DNA from: Alphaproteobacteria bacterium
Lineage (GTDB): Bacteria; Pseudomonadota; Alphaproteobacteria; CAAGCB01; CAG-977
Assembly: GCA_017616015.1 (NCBI GenBank)
Contig: JAFZYY010000009.1
Coordinates: 1-64,000 of the forward strand
Direction of reading: 5' to 3'
DNA: 64,000 nt
Position numbers and translations under genes: made by a program. Under the pieces are notes generated by a model, which did not search any database, was not told the origin of the DNA, and saw nothing but the letters and a program-made list of their open reading frames with translations. Below are positions 29,227 to 36,306 of this stretch, one piece after another (within the stretch, counting starts at the first letter, position 1; each line of letters begins with the position of its first letter).

Positions 29227-30150
29227 CTATAAGCGTTCTGCTGATCGAAGGCGGGCAGAGCGGGCTCTCGGATTTTCAAGGCATTCCTGTGAAGAGGGGA
29301 CAATCGGCTTTTTTGTTAAAGGTTTCAGCGTTGCAACCGTTTCCTGAACGTCGGGCAGATAGCGCGACGGTCGGGCGGTTTTGCCGCTTTTTTCCGAAAT
29401 AAAGGTTTTGACGATTCTGTCTTCCAAAGAATGAAATGAAACAACAGCCATTCTTCCGCCATGGTTAAGGAGCGCTTCGGCTCCCGACAAGCCGGAACGC
29501 AGTTGTTCCAACTCGTCATTGACGTAAATGCGCAAAGCCTGAAATGTCCGCGTGGCCGGATCAATATCGTCCTTTTTGTGCGGGACGACCGATCGGATTA
29601 CGTCGGCCAAATCAAGCGTGGTCGAGAACGCGCGTTCCCTGCGCCGGGAAACAATCGCCGCGGCAATGCGCCGCGAATAGCGTTCTTCTCCGTAAAGATA
29701 AATAATGTCGGCAAGCTCTTTTTCGCCGTACTTGTTGACGACGTCCGCCGCGGACAAGCCGTTTTGGCTCATGCGCATATCCAAAGCGCCGTCTTTTTGA
29801 AACGAAAAACCGCGTTCGGCCTGATCGATCTGCATCGAGGAAACGCCGATGTCCAGCATCACGCCGTCGACATGTTCGATTTCTTCATCGTTCAGCAACT
29901 CTTTCATTTTGCCGAACGTGCCATGCAACAACTTTAAACGGCCGTCGAATTCCTCAACTAAAGCCTGACCGTTCGCAATCGCGTCCGGATCGCGGTCTAT
30001 CGCGTAAACTTTGCAGTCCGCCGCTTGCAACGCCGCGCGGGAATAACCGCCCGCGCCGAACGTGCCGTCAACATAAATTCCGCCGTCTTTGGGCGAGATC
30101 TGTTCCATGACTTCTTTTAATAAAACGGGGATATGCGGCGGTTTTTTCAT
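29227..30150 (-). CDS. rsmH: 16S rRNA (cytosine(1402)-N(4))-methyltransferase RsmH
   Basis: 307 residues. SAM-dependent methyltransferase (formerly MraW) acting on C1402 of 16S rRNA in the ribosome decoding site. N-terminal HIPVLLKEVM, SAM loop YVDGTFGAGGYS, LDIGVSSMQIDQAERGFSF and the C-terminal VSFHSLEDRIVK are diagnostic. Its start abuts the mraZ stop. Confidence 0.97.
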   Translation of the reverse strand: MKKPPHIPVLLKEVMEQISPKDGGIYVDGTFGAGGYSRAALQAADCKVYAIDRDPDAIANGQALVEEFDGRLKLLHGTFGKMKELLNDEEIEHVDGVMLDIGVSSMQIDQAERGFSFQKDGALDMRMSQNGLSAADVVNKYGEKELADIIYLYGEERYSRRIAAAIVSRRRERAFSTTLDLADVIRSVVPHKKDDIDPATRTFQALRIYVNDELEQLRSGLSGAEALLNHGGRMAVVSFHSLEDRIVKTFISEKSGKTARPSRYLPDVQETVATLKPLTKKPIVPSSQECLENPRARSARLRSAERL

Positions 30151-30624
30151 TTAAGCCTCCCCGTTTTTGATGTTGAAATGTTTTTCCAAGGCGTTTTGAC
30201 GCATATCGGCTTCTTTGGCCTGATAAGTGTCGGGATTCCAAATCTGGAATGTGCGGCCTTTACCGACGAACAGGGCTTTGTCCGTAATGCCGGCATGCTT
30301 TAACAGCTTTTCGGTTAAAACGATACGACCGGTGGAATCGAACGGAAATTCTTTCGCGTCCGAAAAAATCAAACCCGTCAGGTCGTCCTGTTCGTTGGAA
30401 AAGGCGGAAAAGGAGTTGTCGATGTCGGTTGCCATCTTGTCCATCATTTCGGACGTCCGGCATTCGATGCAGGGCAACGTGAACGATCTGAACGCGACCA
30501 GTTCGGTTTCCTGCTGTTCCAACAAAGCGCGGTAATCCGCCGGAATCGACACACGACCTTTGGCGTCCACCTTGTTCAAGGCGGTGTCAAGAAAAAGAAA
30601 ATGCTTTTTCTGACCTTTTCCCAT
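30151..30624 (-). CDS. mraZ: Transcriptional regulator MraZ
   Basis: 157 residues with two AbrB-like MraZ domains, each with its D-x3-R signature: VDAKGRVSIPADYR (about 19-32) and FDSTGRIVLTEKLL (about 94-107). In E. coli and other bacteria MraZ binds TGGGN direct repeats 10 bp apart ahead of its own gene and represses the dcw cluster. Such an array is present here at 30687-30763. First gene of the cluster, with AAGGAAG ribosome site upstream of the ATG at 30624. Confidence 0.95.
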   Translation of the reverse strand: MGKGQKKHFLFLDTALNKVDAKGRVSIPADYRALLEQQETELVAFRSFTLPCIECRTSEMMDKMATDIDNSFSAFSNEQDDLTGLIFSDAKEFPFDSTGRIVLTEKLLKHAGITDKALFVGKGRTFQIWNPDTYQAKEADMRQNALEKHFNIKNGEA

Positions 30625-30651
30625 GCGTGTTTCTTCCTTTCGCTGTTACGG

Positions 30652-30683
30652 ACGCGCTTTCTGCGCGTTAGGCAAATTTTGCC
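30652..30683 (-). promoter_or_regulatory. Leader hairpin and palindrome upstream of mraZ
   Basis: ACGCGC/GCGCGT with a 5-base loop (30652-30668) and the palindrome GGCAAA-T-TTTGCC (30671-30683) lie between the TGGGA array and the mraZ start. They would fall in or near the 5' leader of the mraZ mRNA. Whether they act in RNA or as protein sites is unknown. Confidence 0.4.
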
Positions 30684-30686
30684 TAT

Positions 30687-30763
30687 TGGACTCTTATGGG
30701 ATAACATGGGATTTTATGGTAGTCAATGGGATAAAATGGGATATTTCATGGGAATATGTGGGA
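30687..30763 (+). promoter_or_regulatory. Array of eight TGGGA-type boxes, predicted MraZ operator
   Basis: Boxes begin at 30687 (TGGAC), 30697, 30707, 30717 (TGGTA), 30727, 30737, 30749 and 30759. Six are exact TGGGA. Spacing is 10 bp except one 12 bp step. TGGGN repeats with 5-base spacers are the known MraZ target in E. coli, where about three occur. The boxes read on the plus strand, opposite to mraZ. Confidence 0.8.
30698..30726 (-). promoter_or_regulatory. Candidate mraZ promoter inside the TGGGA array
   Basis: On the minus strand TTGACT (30726-30721) is followed after 17 bases by TATCCC (30703-30698). The -35 matches well and the -10 poorly. It lies between and over boxes of the array, which fits repression by MraZ occupancy. 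Confidence 0.42.
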
Positions 30764-30999
30764 CGAGATAAGGGTTGAAAACAAGATGTTGTATGTTTTT
30801 GGAGTTTTTTAGGATAGATTTTGATTTTTTTGCAAAACGGAAAAAAGAAGGATTTTTTTTAAAGAGACAAAACGACTCTTGTCTGTACTTTTTTTGTTCT
30901 TGGTTTAAGGGGAGAGCAAAAGGAATCGAAAAAGAATCCGAGTCTTCAGTTTTGCTTGAAAACAAAGGATTTTATATAACACGAATCGATTCGAAAAAA
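30764..30999. other. AT-rich gap between the TGGGA array and rnpB
   Basis: No credible gene. The open frames here are low-complexity Lys/Phe-rich shadows without a ribosome site. The only marked structure is the 12-bp palindrome CGAATCGATTCG at 30982-30993, next to the T-run that ends rnpB. Confidence 0.5.
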
Positions 31000-31378
31000 A
31001 GCGGTGCCGGAGAATCTGTAAGCCGGGTTCTGTAATCGGCGATCATTCATCTGCGGCGTTTGTTGCCAAACGTCTTTAGCGACCTACCTCTGGCGGGGCC
31101 GGAAACGTCCCGCGATACGAAACGAGCGTATGCCTTTCTTGGTCTTGCTTCCGATAGGGCTTGCCGTGCCTTTTCCGTCGCCGGAAAAGCGGTGCGCTCT
31201 TACCGCACCATTTCAACCTTGCCTGCCTTAAAAAGACATCGGCGGAATTTTTTCTGTTGCGCTTTCCCTTGGGTTACCCCAGCCGGACGTTATCCGGTAT
31301 CGTGTTTCCGTGAAGCCCGGACTTTCCTCAGTACGCATTTTGCAGCGCACCGCGATCGCCCGATCTTCCGGCACCGAC
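31000..31378 (-). ncRNA. rnpB: RNase P RNA
   Basis: Read on the minus strand, the 5' region contains GAGGAAAGTCCGGGCTTCAC and the 3' region contains AGAACCCGGCTTACAG, both universal bacterial RNase P RNA signatures. The ends pair as helix P1 (CGGTGCCGGA near 31376-31367 with TCCGGCACCG near 31011-31002). A T7 run follows the 3' strand at once, so P1 sits where a terminator stem would. About 379 nt, bacterial type A length. The exact ends are set from P1 and may shift by a few bases. Confidence 0.93.
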
Positions 31379-31422
31379 GCAAACGGTAAAGGCGGGAATG
31401 TCTAATGTCAATAAATAAAAGA

Positions 31423-32073
31423 TCAGTACAACTTATAAACGGCCGCCAATCTTCTGACAGTGTCGGGCGCGTGATTTAAAATCGCCTCCGGATAAAAGCG
31501 GCGCTGAAAAGCGGTTAAAGCTGCCTGCTCGTCGGTCGTGTCGTAACCGATCGTTTCCAACATCTCTCTGACGCTTTTTTCGGGGGCGGAAAAGTCGTCG
31601 GTCCACAGTCCGATTCCGTTTTCGGCCAGTTTTTTCCACGGAAACAGTTCTCCGGGGTCTGTTTTGCGGTTCGGCGCTATATCTGAGTGCCCGACAATGT
31701 TTTCTGAAAGTATAAAGTTTCGCTTTATTATTTCTTTGGATAAGTGTATAACAGATAGAATTTGTTTTTCAGGGAAAGGACGGTAGCCGAACTCGTGTCC
31801 GGGGTTGACAATCTCGATTCCGACCGACCGGCTGTTGATGTCCGTTTTCCCTTTCCACGACGAAACGCCCGCGTGCCACGCGCGCTTGTCCTCGTCAACC
31901 AGAGAATAAATTTCCCCGTTTTCGTCAATCACGTAATGAGAACTGACTTTCGCTTCGGGGTCGCGCAGGCGGTCAATCGCTTCCCGAGCCGTTTTCATGC
32001 CCGTATAGTGCAGAACAAGCATTTCAAGCGGCTCTTTGCGGTCGTTAAAATTAGGGGAGGGAAGGCGTATCAT
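31423..32073 (-). CDS. N-acetylmuramoyl-L-alanine amidase, AmpD type (Amidase_2)
   Basis: 216 residues from the ATG at 32073; the frame continues upstream but only over the nitroreductase gene. Zinc ligands H22 (LVLHYTG), H129 (VGHSDIAP) and D139 with K137 (KTDPG) match AmpD. The C-terminal region (about 165-216) resembles a short helical peptidoglycan-binding domain. No signal peptide is seen, so it is probably a cytoplasmic anhydro-muropeptide recycling enzyme. A phage-type lysin is an alternative because a terminase gene lies 1.5 kb away. It follows the nitroreductase stop by 4 bases. Confidence 0.87.
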   Translation of the reverse strand: MIRLPSPNFNDRKEPLEMLVLHYTGMKTAREAIDRLRDPEAKVSSHYVIDENGEIYSLVDEDKRAWHAGVSSWKGKTDINSRSVGIEIVNPGHEFGYRPFPEKQILSVIHLSKEIIKRNFILSENIVGHSDIAPNRKTDPGELFPWKKLAENGIGLWTDDFSAPEKSVREMLETIGYDTTDEQAALTAFQRRFYPEAILNHAPDTVRRLAAVYKLY

Positions 32074-32077
32074 CGTT

Positions 32078-32605
32078 TTACCGGACGTAGCGGACTCTGT
32101 TTTCCTTGCGTTCCGCGGCTTCGCCGGCATCGGTATCGGGATAGCCCAAAACGCAATGGCCGATGCCTTCGTATTCTCCGTCAAATCCCAAAGTCTTTAA
32201 AAGCTCTTTGTATTCGGGCATTTCGAATTCCTCTTTCGCGCGGTGAACCCAGCAGCTGCCTATGCCCAGAGAGTGCGCCGCCAACATCATGTTGCCCATT
32301 GTCAAAGCGCCGTCGTAAACGTAGGTGTGCGCGCTTTTGTCCGCCAACACGACCAACACGACGGGGGCGCCGAAGAACGGGTCGAAGCCTTCCTGCCAGC
32401 CGCCGATTTTGCAATTTGTCGCCGCCAGTTTGTCGCGCAGTTCCTTGTTTTTCACTGCGATGATGATCGGCGCCTGTTTGCCGCGGCCGCTGGCGGCGTA
32501 AAGACCGGCTTCGATGATCTGGTCAAGGATTTCGTCGGGAATCATGTCGGGTTTGTATTTGCGGATACTGCGGCGTTCTTTGATCGCTTTGATGACTTCG
32601 TTCAT
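32078..32605 (-). CDS. Nitroreductase family protein
   Basis: 175 residues, FMN-dependent oxidoreductase fold. Visible are the N-terminal RRSIRKYKPD, AASGRGKQAP (phosphate contact region), NMMLAAHSLGIGSCWVHRA and GHCVLGYPD near the C-terminus. Small nitroreductases of this kind reduce quinones, flavins or nitro compounds with NAD(P)H. The natural substrate is unknown. ATG at 32605 with a GGAGAATCCC site. In operon with the amidase gene. Confidence 0.88.
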   Translation of the reverse strand: MNEVIKAIKERRSIRKYKPDMIPDEILDQIIEAGLYAASGRGKQAPIIIAVKNKELRDKLAATNCKIGGWQEGFDPFFGAPVVLVVLADKSAHTYVYDGALTMGNMMLAAHSLGIGSCWVHRAKEEFEMPEYKELLKTLGFDGEYEGIGHCVLGYPDTDAGEAAERKENRVRYVR

Positions 32606-32722
32606 GGGATTCTCCTTTGTTTCGATTATTGAAAAGGTAGCAAATCCCGTTTCAAAAATAAAGCTGTAACAAAGGCTGATTTGATTTATAAATTATAGAT
32701 GACAAAACGAAAGGAGCAGACC

Positions 32723-33235
32723 ATGACCGAACAAATGCCGACATCGCCCGAAGAATTGTTGGATTACCTGACAAAATTGGGAATCAGCTATAAGAATACG
32801 CCGCACCCGCCCGTCTTTACGGCGGAAGAGGGCGAAAAATACTGGAAAGGCATTGCCGGTATGCACTGCAAGAACCTGTTTTGCAAAGACGCCAAAGGCA
32901 AGCTGTGGCTGATCGTCGCGCCGGCGATGAAACGCGTCAGCCTGAAATCCCTGCCGGCCGTTTTAGGCTCGAAGCGTCTGTCTTTTGCAAACGAAGAACT
33001 GTTGTTTGAGGTGTTAGGGGTTCACGGCGGCTCCATCACGCCGTTTGCCGTGATCAACGATAAAGACTGTCGGGCGCAGGTCGTTCTGGACAAGGAAATG
33101 ATGGAACAGGAATTGATCAACTACCACCCCTTGACGAACACGGCGACGACGACGATCACCCCCGCCGATTTGATGAAATTCATGCGCGCGACACATCACG
33201 AACCGATGATCGTTCCCGTAACGGAAGCGGAATAG
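32723..33235 (+). CDS. Prolyl-tRNA editing protein (YbaK/ProXp-ala family)
   Basis: 170 residues from the ATG at 32723, which has an AAGGAG site; an ATG at 32699 is less well placed. The YbaK/EbsC fold is recognised by YKNTPHPPVFTAEEGE, NLFCKDAKGKLWLIV and HGGSITPFAVINDKDCRAQVVLD. The closest described group is ProXp-ala (PrdX), which deacylates Ala-tRNA(Pro). That substrate is inferred from family resemblance. Single gene, divergent from the nitroreductase. Confidence 0.87.
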   Translation: MTEQMPTSPEELLDYLTKLGISYKNTPHPPVFTAEEGEKYWKGIAGMHCKNLFCKDAKGKLWLIVAPAMKRVSLKSLPAVLGSKRLSFANEELLFEVLGVHGGSITPFAVINDKDCRAQVVLDKEMMEQELINYHPLTNTATTTITPADLMKFMRATHHEPMIVPVTEAE

Positions 33236-33299
33236 CAAGCGTATCTGTTCAGAGCCAGAAACAGATAAAATTTGTTGTAAATATACGCGGATAAGGTGC

Positions 33300-33405
33300 G
33301 GAGAAAACAGAAAAACCGATACAATCCCCTGTCAACCTTGCCGCAGTATCCAGAGATACTCCTGATTTCCTTTCCCTTCGGAATAACCAGAGTGTATCGG
33401 TTTCT
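33300..33405 (-). ncRNA. Unidentified structured small RNA with closing stem and apical hairpins
   Basis: An 11-bp perfect closing stem (33313-33323 with 33393-33403) encloses two hairpins, AGTATC/GATACT (33345-33360) and TTCC/GGAA (33372-33383). On the minus strand the stem is followed by TTTTT and a T-rich tail (terminator-like), and a TTGACC box with an AT-rich -10 region lies just upstream (33432-33405). The predicted RNA is about 100 nt. The stretch TCAGG-hairpin-GCGGCAAGG recalls the tip of small bacterial SRP RNA, but the near-invariant GGAA loop and AGCAG are missing. I therefore leave it unnamed. Confidence 0.5.
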
Positions 33406-33489
33406 GATAATAATATAGCATCGCAAGGTCAAAACGTCCAGTCGGTAAGTATTAACGATTACCGAATTACAAAGTGATATAAAAGATTA
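33406..33489. other. Gap upstream of the small RNA
   Basis: Apart from the candidate promoter of the minus-strand RNA, only a dyad CGGTAA/TTACCG (about 33443-33464) stands out. No gene is seen; frames on either strand here are short and lack ribosome sites. Confidence 0.4.
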
Positions 33490-33528
33490 GAAGTTCCTGA
33501 GACAGAATAGGAACTTCTTGACTTTTTT
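33490..33528 (+). terminator. Hairpin with delayed T-run
   Basis: GAAGTTCCT (33490-33498) pairs perfectly with AGGAACTTC (33509-33517), followed by TTGAC and six T. It may end plus-strand transcripts from the tRNA-editing gene. The T-run starts late, so efficiency is uncertain. Confidence 0.45.
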
Positions 33529-33550
33529 GAAAAAATATAACAAAATGTGA
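33518..33550 (+). promoter_or_regulatory. Shared AT-rich element, copy 1 (upstream of terminase large subunit)
   Basis: Begins TTGACTTTTTTG and continues A6-TAT-AACAAAATGT. With one 1-base gap it matches the element at 62298-62330 ahead of the small-terminase-like gene at roughly four of five positions. It could be a promoter (TTGACT) with an operator-like dyad around ACA-N-AATGT. Confidence 0.5.
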
Positions 33551-33565
33551 TGTAGTGTTCTTTCG

Positions 33566-33597
33566 GGTCTTCGGAAATTGTTTCCGAAGGCCTTTTT
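33566..33597 (+). terminator. Intrinsic terminator or attenuator in the terminase leader
   Basis: CTTCGGAAA (33569-33577) and TTTCCGAAG (33581-33589) form a 9-bp stem with loop TTG, followed by GCC and TTTTT (33593-33597). It lies 16 bases before the terminase ATG and downstream of the shared AT-rich element. It either insulates the gene from upstream transcripts or attenuates it. Confidence 0.75.
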
Positions 33598-33613
33598 GAT
33601 TCGGAGAAAAAAG

Positions 33614-34924
33614 ATGGTCAATATCAAAATCCCTTATAAATGGAAGCCTCGCAAGTATCAGATGAAATTGTGGAACTATCTGGAAAACGGCGGCAAAAGA
33701 GCGGTCGCGGTCTGGCATCGGCGCGCGGGAAAAGACAGTCTGTCTTTGAACTGGACGGCGGTGGCGGCGATGCAAAGGGTCGGCGTTTACTGGCATATGT
33801 TGCCATTGCAGACTCAAGCGCGCAAAGTCGTTTGGGACGCAATCGACAAGCAGGGCAGGCGCGTCATCGACCAGGTGTTTCCGAAGGCTTTGCGCAAATC
33901 GGCAAACGCTCAGGAAATGAAAATCGAACTTTTGAACGGTTCGATTTGGCAATGCGTCGGCTCTGACAGCTACAACTCTTTGGTCGGCGCCAATCCGGTC
34001 GGCGTCGTTTTTTCGGAATATTCGATCGCAGATCCGGCGGCGTGGGACTTTATCCGTCCGATTTTGGCGGAAAACGACGGCTGGGCGCTGTTCATCTATA
34101 CGCCAAGAGGCCGCAACCACGGCCTGACCTTGTTTGAAACCGCCGAAGCCGCCGAAGGGTGGTTCGCGCAAAAGCTGGGCGTTTCGGAAACGCGCGCGAT
34201 TCCGAAAGCGGCCGTCGAAGCGGAGCGGCAGGCGGGCATGGACGAAAGCATCATTCAGCAGGAATTTTACTGTTCTTTCGACGCGGCGTTGAAAGGCAGT
34301 TATTACGGCGCGTTGCTGAACGATTTGGAAAATAACGGAAAAATCGGCTCCGTGCCGTACGATCCCGCTTTGCCCGTGACGACGGCGTGGGACTTGGGCG
34401 TCGGGGACAGCACGGCGATCTGGTTTTTCCAGACAAACGGCGCGGAAGTGTTCATTATCGATTATTACGAGGCAAGCGGCGTCGGCTTGGATCACTATGT
34501 CAAGGTGTTAAAGGATAAACCCTACGTTTATACTGATGACAATATTTTTCCGCATGACATCGGCGTGCATGAGCTTTCAAGCGGCAAGAGCCGTCTGGAC
34601 TTGCTGGCGGGATTGGGCGTGCGCGGCCTTGTTTTGCCGAGGGCGGGCGTTGACAGCGGTATCGCCGCCGTGCGCCTGTTATTGCCTCGCTGCCGCTTTG
34701 ACAAGGAAAAATGCGCCAAAGGATTGGAAGCGTTGCGTCAGTATCAGCGCGCATGGGACGATCAGCGCAAGGACTTTCAGCCGAAGCCTTTGCACGATTG
34801 GACTAGTCACGCGGCGGACGCTTTCCGTTATCTGGCGTGCGGCATCAAAGAAAAAAGAAGCCGTCAGGAACGCCCGTTTACGCAGGCGCAATCGTCTTAT
34901 CGGGACTATGATCCGTTGGCTTAA
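33614..34924 (+). CDS. terL: Phage-type terminase large subunit, isolated
   Basis: 436 residues from the ATG at 33614 (GGAG at 33603-33606). The packaging ATPase has Walker A WHRRAGKDS at 34-42, a Walker B-like VVFSEYS with Glu at 131-137, and coupling motif YTPRGRNHG at 162-170. The RNase H-like nuclease domain starts at AWDLGVGDST (D260) and ends with HAADAFRYL, giving acidic residues for two metals. All parts look intact. No portal, capsid, protease or integrase gene is nearby: neighbours are a tRNA-editing gene and an RND efflux operon, whose last gene overlaps it by 4 bases. This suggests a domesticated or dispersed packaging gene rather than a whole prophage. Confidence 0.9.
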   Translation: MVNIKIPYKWKPRKYQMKLWNYLENGGKRAVAVWHRRAGKDSLSLNWTAVAAMQRVGVYWHMLPLQTQARKVVWDAIDKQGRRVIDQVFPKALRKSANAQEMKIELLNGSIWQCVGSDSYNSLVGANPVGVVFSEYSIADPAAWDFIRPILAENDGWALFIYTPRGRNHGLTLFETAEAAEGWFAQKLGVSETRAIPKAAVEAERQAGMDESIIQQEFYCSFDAALKGSYYGALLNDLENNGKIGSVPYDPALPVTTAWDLGVGDSTAIWFFQTNGAEVFIIDYYEASGVGLDHYVKVLKDKPYVYTDDNIFPHDIGVHELSSGKSRLDLLAGLGVRGLVLPRAGVDSGIAAVRLLLPRCRFDKEKCAKGLEALRQYQRAWDDQRKDFQPKPLHDWTSHAADAFRYLACGIKEKRSRQERPFTQAQSSYRDYDPLA

Positions 34925-36306
34925 TACCCGATTGATTTATAGAACCCGACGACCGCCTGATAAAATGCGCCTTTGCTTTGAATGACGGCGGTTTTCGCTT
35001 TCAGTACGTCCTGCATGACGCTTAATGTGCTGTCCAGCGGAATCAATCCCGAATCATATTGTGCCAAAGTCAGGGCGGAGATGTTTCTCATCTTGTCCAA
35101 AGCCCGCGTATTCGTTTCGGTTTGAACGATTTGTTCAGAAACCGAAACAATCGCGTTTTTGACTTCCGAAGCGGCATTTAAGACTGCTTTCTGATAAGCG
35201 GAAGCGGCTTCTTTCGTCGCCGATTTTTCCAGATCGACCTGTTTGAACAGCGCGCCCCAGTGGAACAAAGGCATTTTTATCCCCGGCGCAAGCGAAAACA
35301 TATCGCTGCTTTTTCTGGCCAAACGGTTGAGGTGATCGGCCTGAAATCCGAAAAATCCGCTGAAAGACACGGTCGGAAACAGGTTTGCAATCGCGTTTCC
35401 GATCAGGGCGTTTTGCGCAACAAGCGCCTGCTCCGCCGCTCTGACGTCCGGGCGGGTGCGCAAAGCGTCCGCGGGAATCTGCGCCAAAGCGGAGGGATTA
35501 TAGATAAATCCGTCCCGTATGATGTTTTGCGCCGTATCGTTCAGCAGACTGTTCAGCTGTTCGGGCAGTTTTCCCGTTAAAAGCGTCAGATTGTTCTTAT
35601 AAAGAGAAATCGCCGTTTTAACGGACGGAATCTGCGCCTTAATTGAATCAACGGCATAGCGCGCGCGCACCAAATCGGTTTGACTGATTAGCCCGGATTT
35701 CGCTTTGTCGGCGGAGAGCCGCGCGATTTTGTTTTGCAGTTTCAGCGTTCTGTTCAACAAACGCAGTTGTTCCTGCGCCTGGCGCAGACTGATGTAATTG
35801 TTGATGATTTCGGCTTTTAAGGTCAGGCGCACGTCATCGAGGCTGGCGGCGGCGGCGTTGGCCGCGGCTTGGGCGTTTTCGGTCAGACGGCGTCCGGCAC
35901 CCCATAAATCAAGCTCCCAACTTGCGTCCAATCCCGCCTGATAATAGCTTTCTTTTGCAGCGCCAAAGACGTTTTTTGACGGTTTCAGCTTGGTATAACC
36001 GCCCGATAAATCAAAGGTCGGGTAATATTGCACGCCTTGGATTTCCAAAGCGATCCGCGCCTGTTTTAATTTTTCGATCGCTGCGTTGACGTCGGGATTG
36101 TCCGATAAAGCCAAATCGATTAAGTCGTTCAGTTTTGAATCTCCGAAAGACTTGTGCCATTGACGGTCGACCGTCACACAGTCGTCGGCGATATTCAGCG
36201 CCGCTTTGATTTGCGCGTCCGAAACGGTGTCGGGGCGTTTGTAATCAGGCCCGAGCGTACAGCCGCAAAGCGTCGCCAATCCTAAAAGTAAAATCCGTTT
36301 ATTCAT
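34921..36306 (-). CDS. RND efflux outer-membrane lipoprotein, NodT/OprM family
   Basis: 461 residues from the ATG at 36306. N-terminal lipobox ending at C16 ([14 protein letters not shown]), the standard start of OprM/NodT factors. Two outer-membrane efflux repeats follow, rich in Ala/Gln/Leu coiled coil, with [13 protein letters not shown] and the second-repeat [16 protein letters not shown]. Forms the outer-membrane duct of the tripartite pump encoded with the next two genes. The start overlaps the RND gene stop by 8 bases. It converges on terL. Confidence 0.94.
   Translation of the reverse strand: MNKRILLLGLATLCGCTLGPDYKRPDTVSDAQIKAALNIADDCVTVDRQWHKSFGDSKLNDLIDLALSDNPDVNAAIEKLKQARIALEIQGVQYYPTFDLSGGYTKLKPSKNVFGAAKESYYQAGLDASWELDLWGAGRRLTENAQAAANAAAASLDDVRLTLKAEIINNYISLRQAQEQLRLLNRTLKLQNKIARLSADKAKSGLISQTDLVRARYAVDSIKAQIPSVKTAISLYKNNLTLLTGKLPEQLNSLLNDTAQNIIRDGFIYNPSALAQIPADALRTRPDVRAAEQALVAQNALIGNAIANLFPTVSFSGFFGFQADHLNRLARKSSDMFSLAPGIKMPLFHWGALFKQVDLEKSATKEAASAYQKAVLNAASEVKNAIVSVSEQIVQTETNTRALDKMRNISALTLAQYDSGLIPLDSTLSVMQDVLKAKTAVIQSKGAFYQAVVGFYKSIGY

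Noticed and set aside
30687-30763. CRISPR-like array
   Set aside because: The repeat unit is only 5 bases with 5-base spacers of similar AT-rich content. It fits a regulatory protein array, not CRISPR.
30723-31035. Short frames on both strands between mraZ and rnpB
   Set aside because: Low-complexity Lys/Phe composition, no ribosome sites, overlap with the TGGGA array and the 3' end of rnpB.
33300-33405. SRP (4.5S) RNA
   Set aside because: Size fits and TCAGG with AAGG occurs, but the near-invariant GGAA apical loop and AGCAG strand are absent. I kept it as an unnamed RNA.
33196-33432. 78-residue minus-strand frame covering the small RNA
   Set aside because: It lies across the structured RNA and the end of the tRNA-editing gene, has no ribosome site and no recognisable domain.
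31423-34924. Prophage spanning the amidase to terL
   Set aside because: The intervening genes (nitroreductase, tRNA-editing protein, rnpB) are cellular, and no integrase, portal, capsid or attachment repeat is present.
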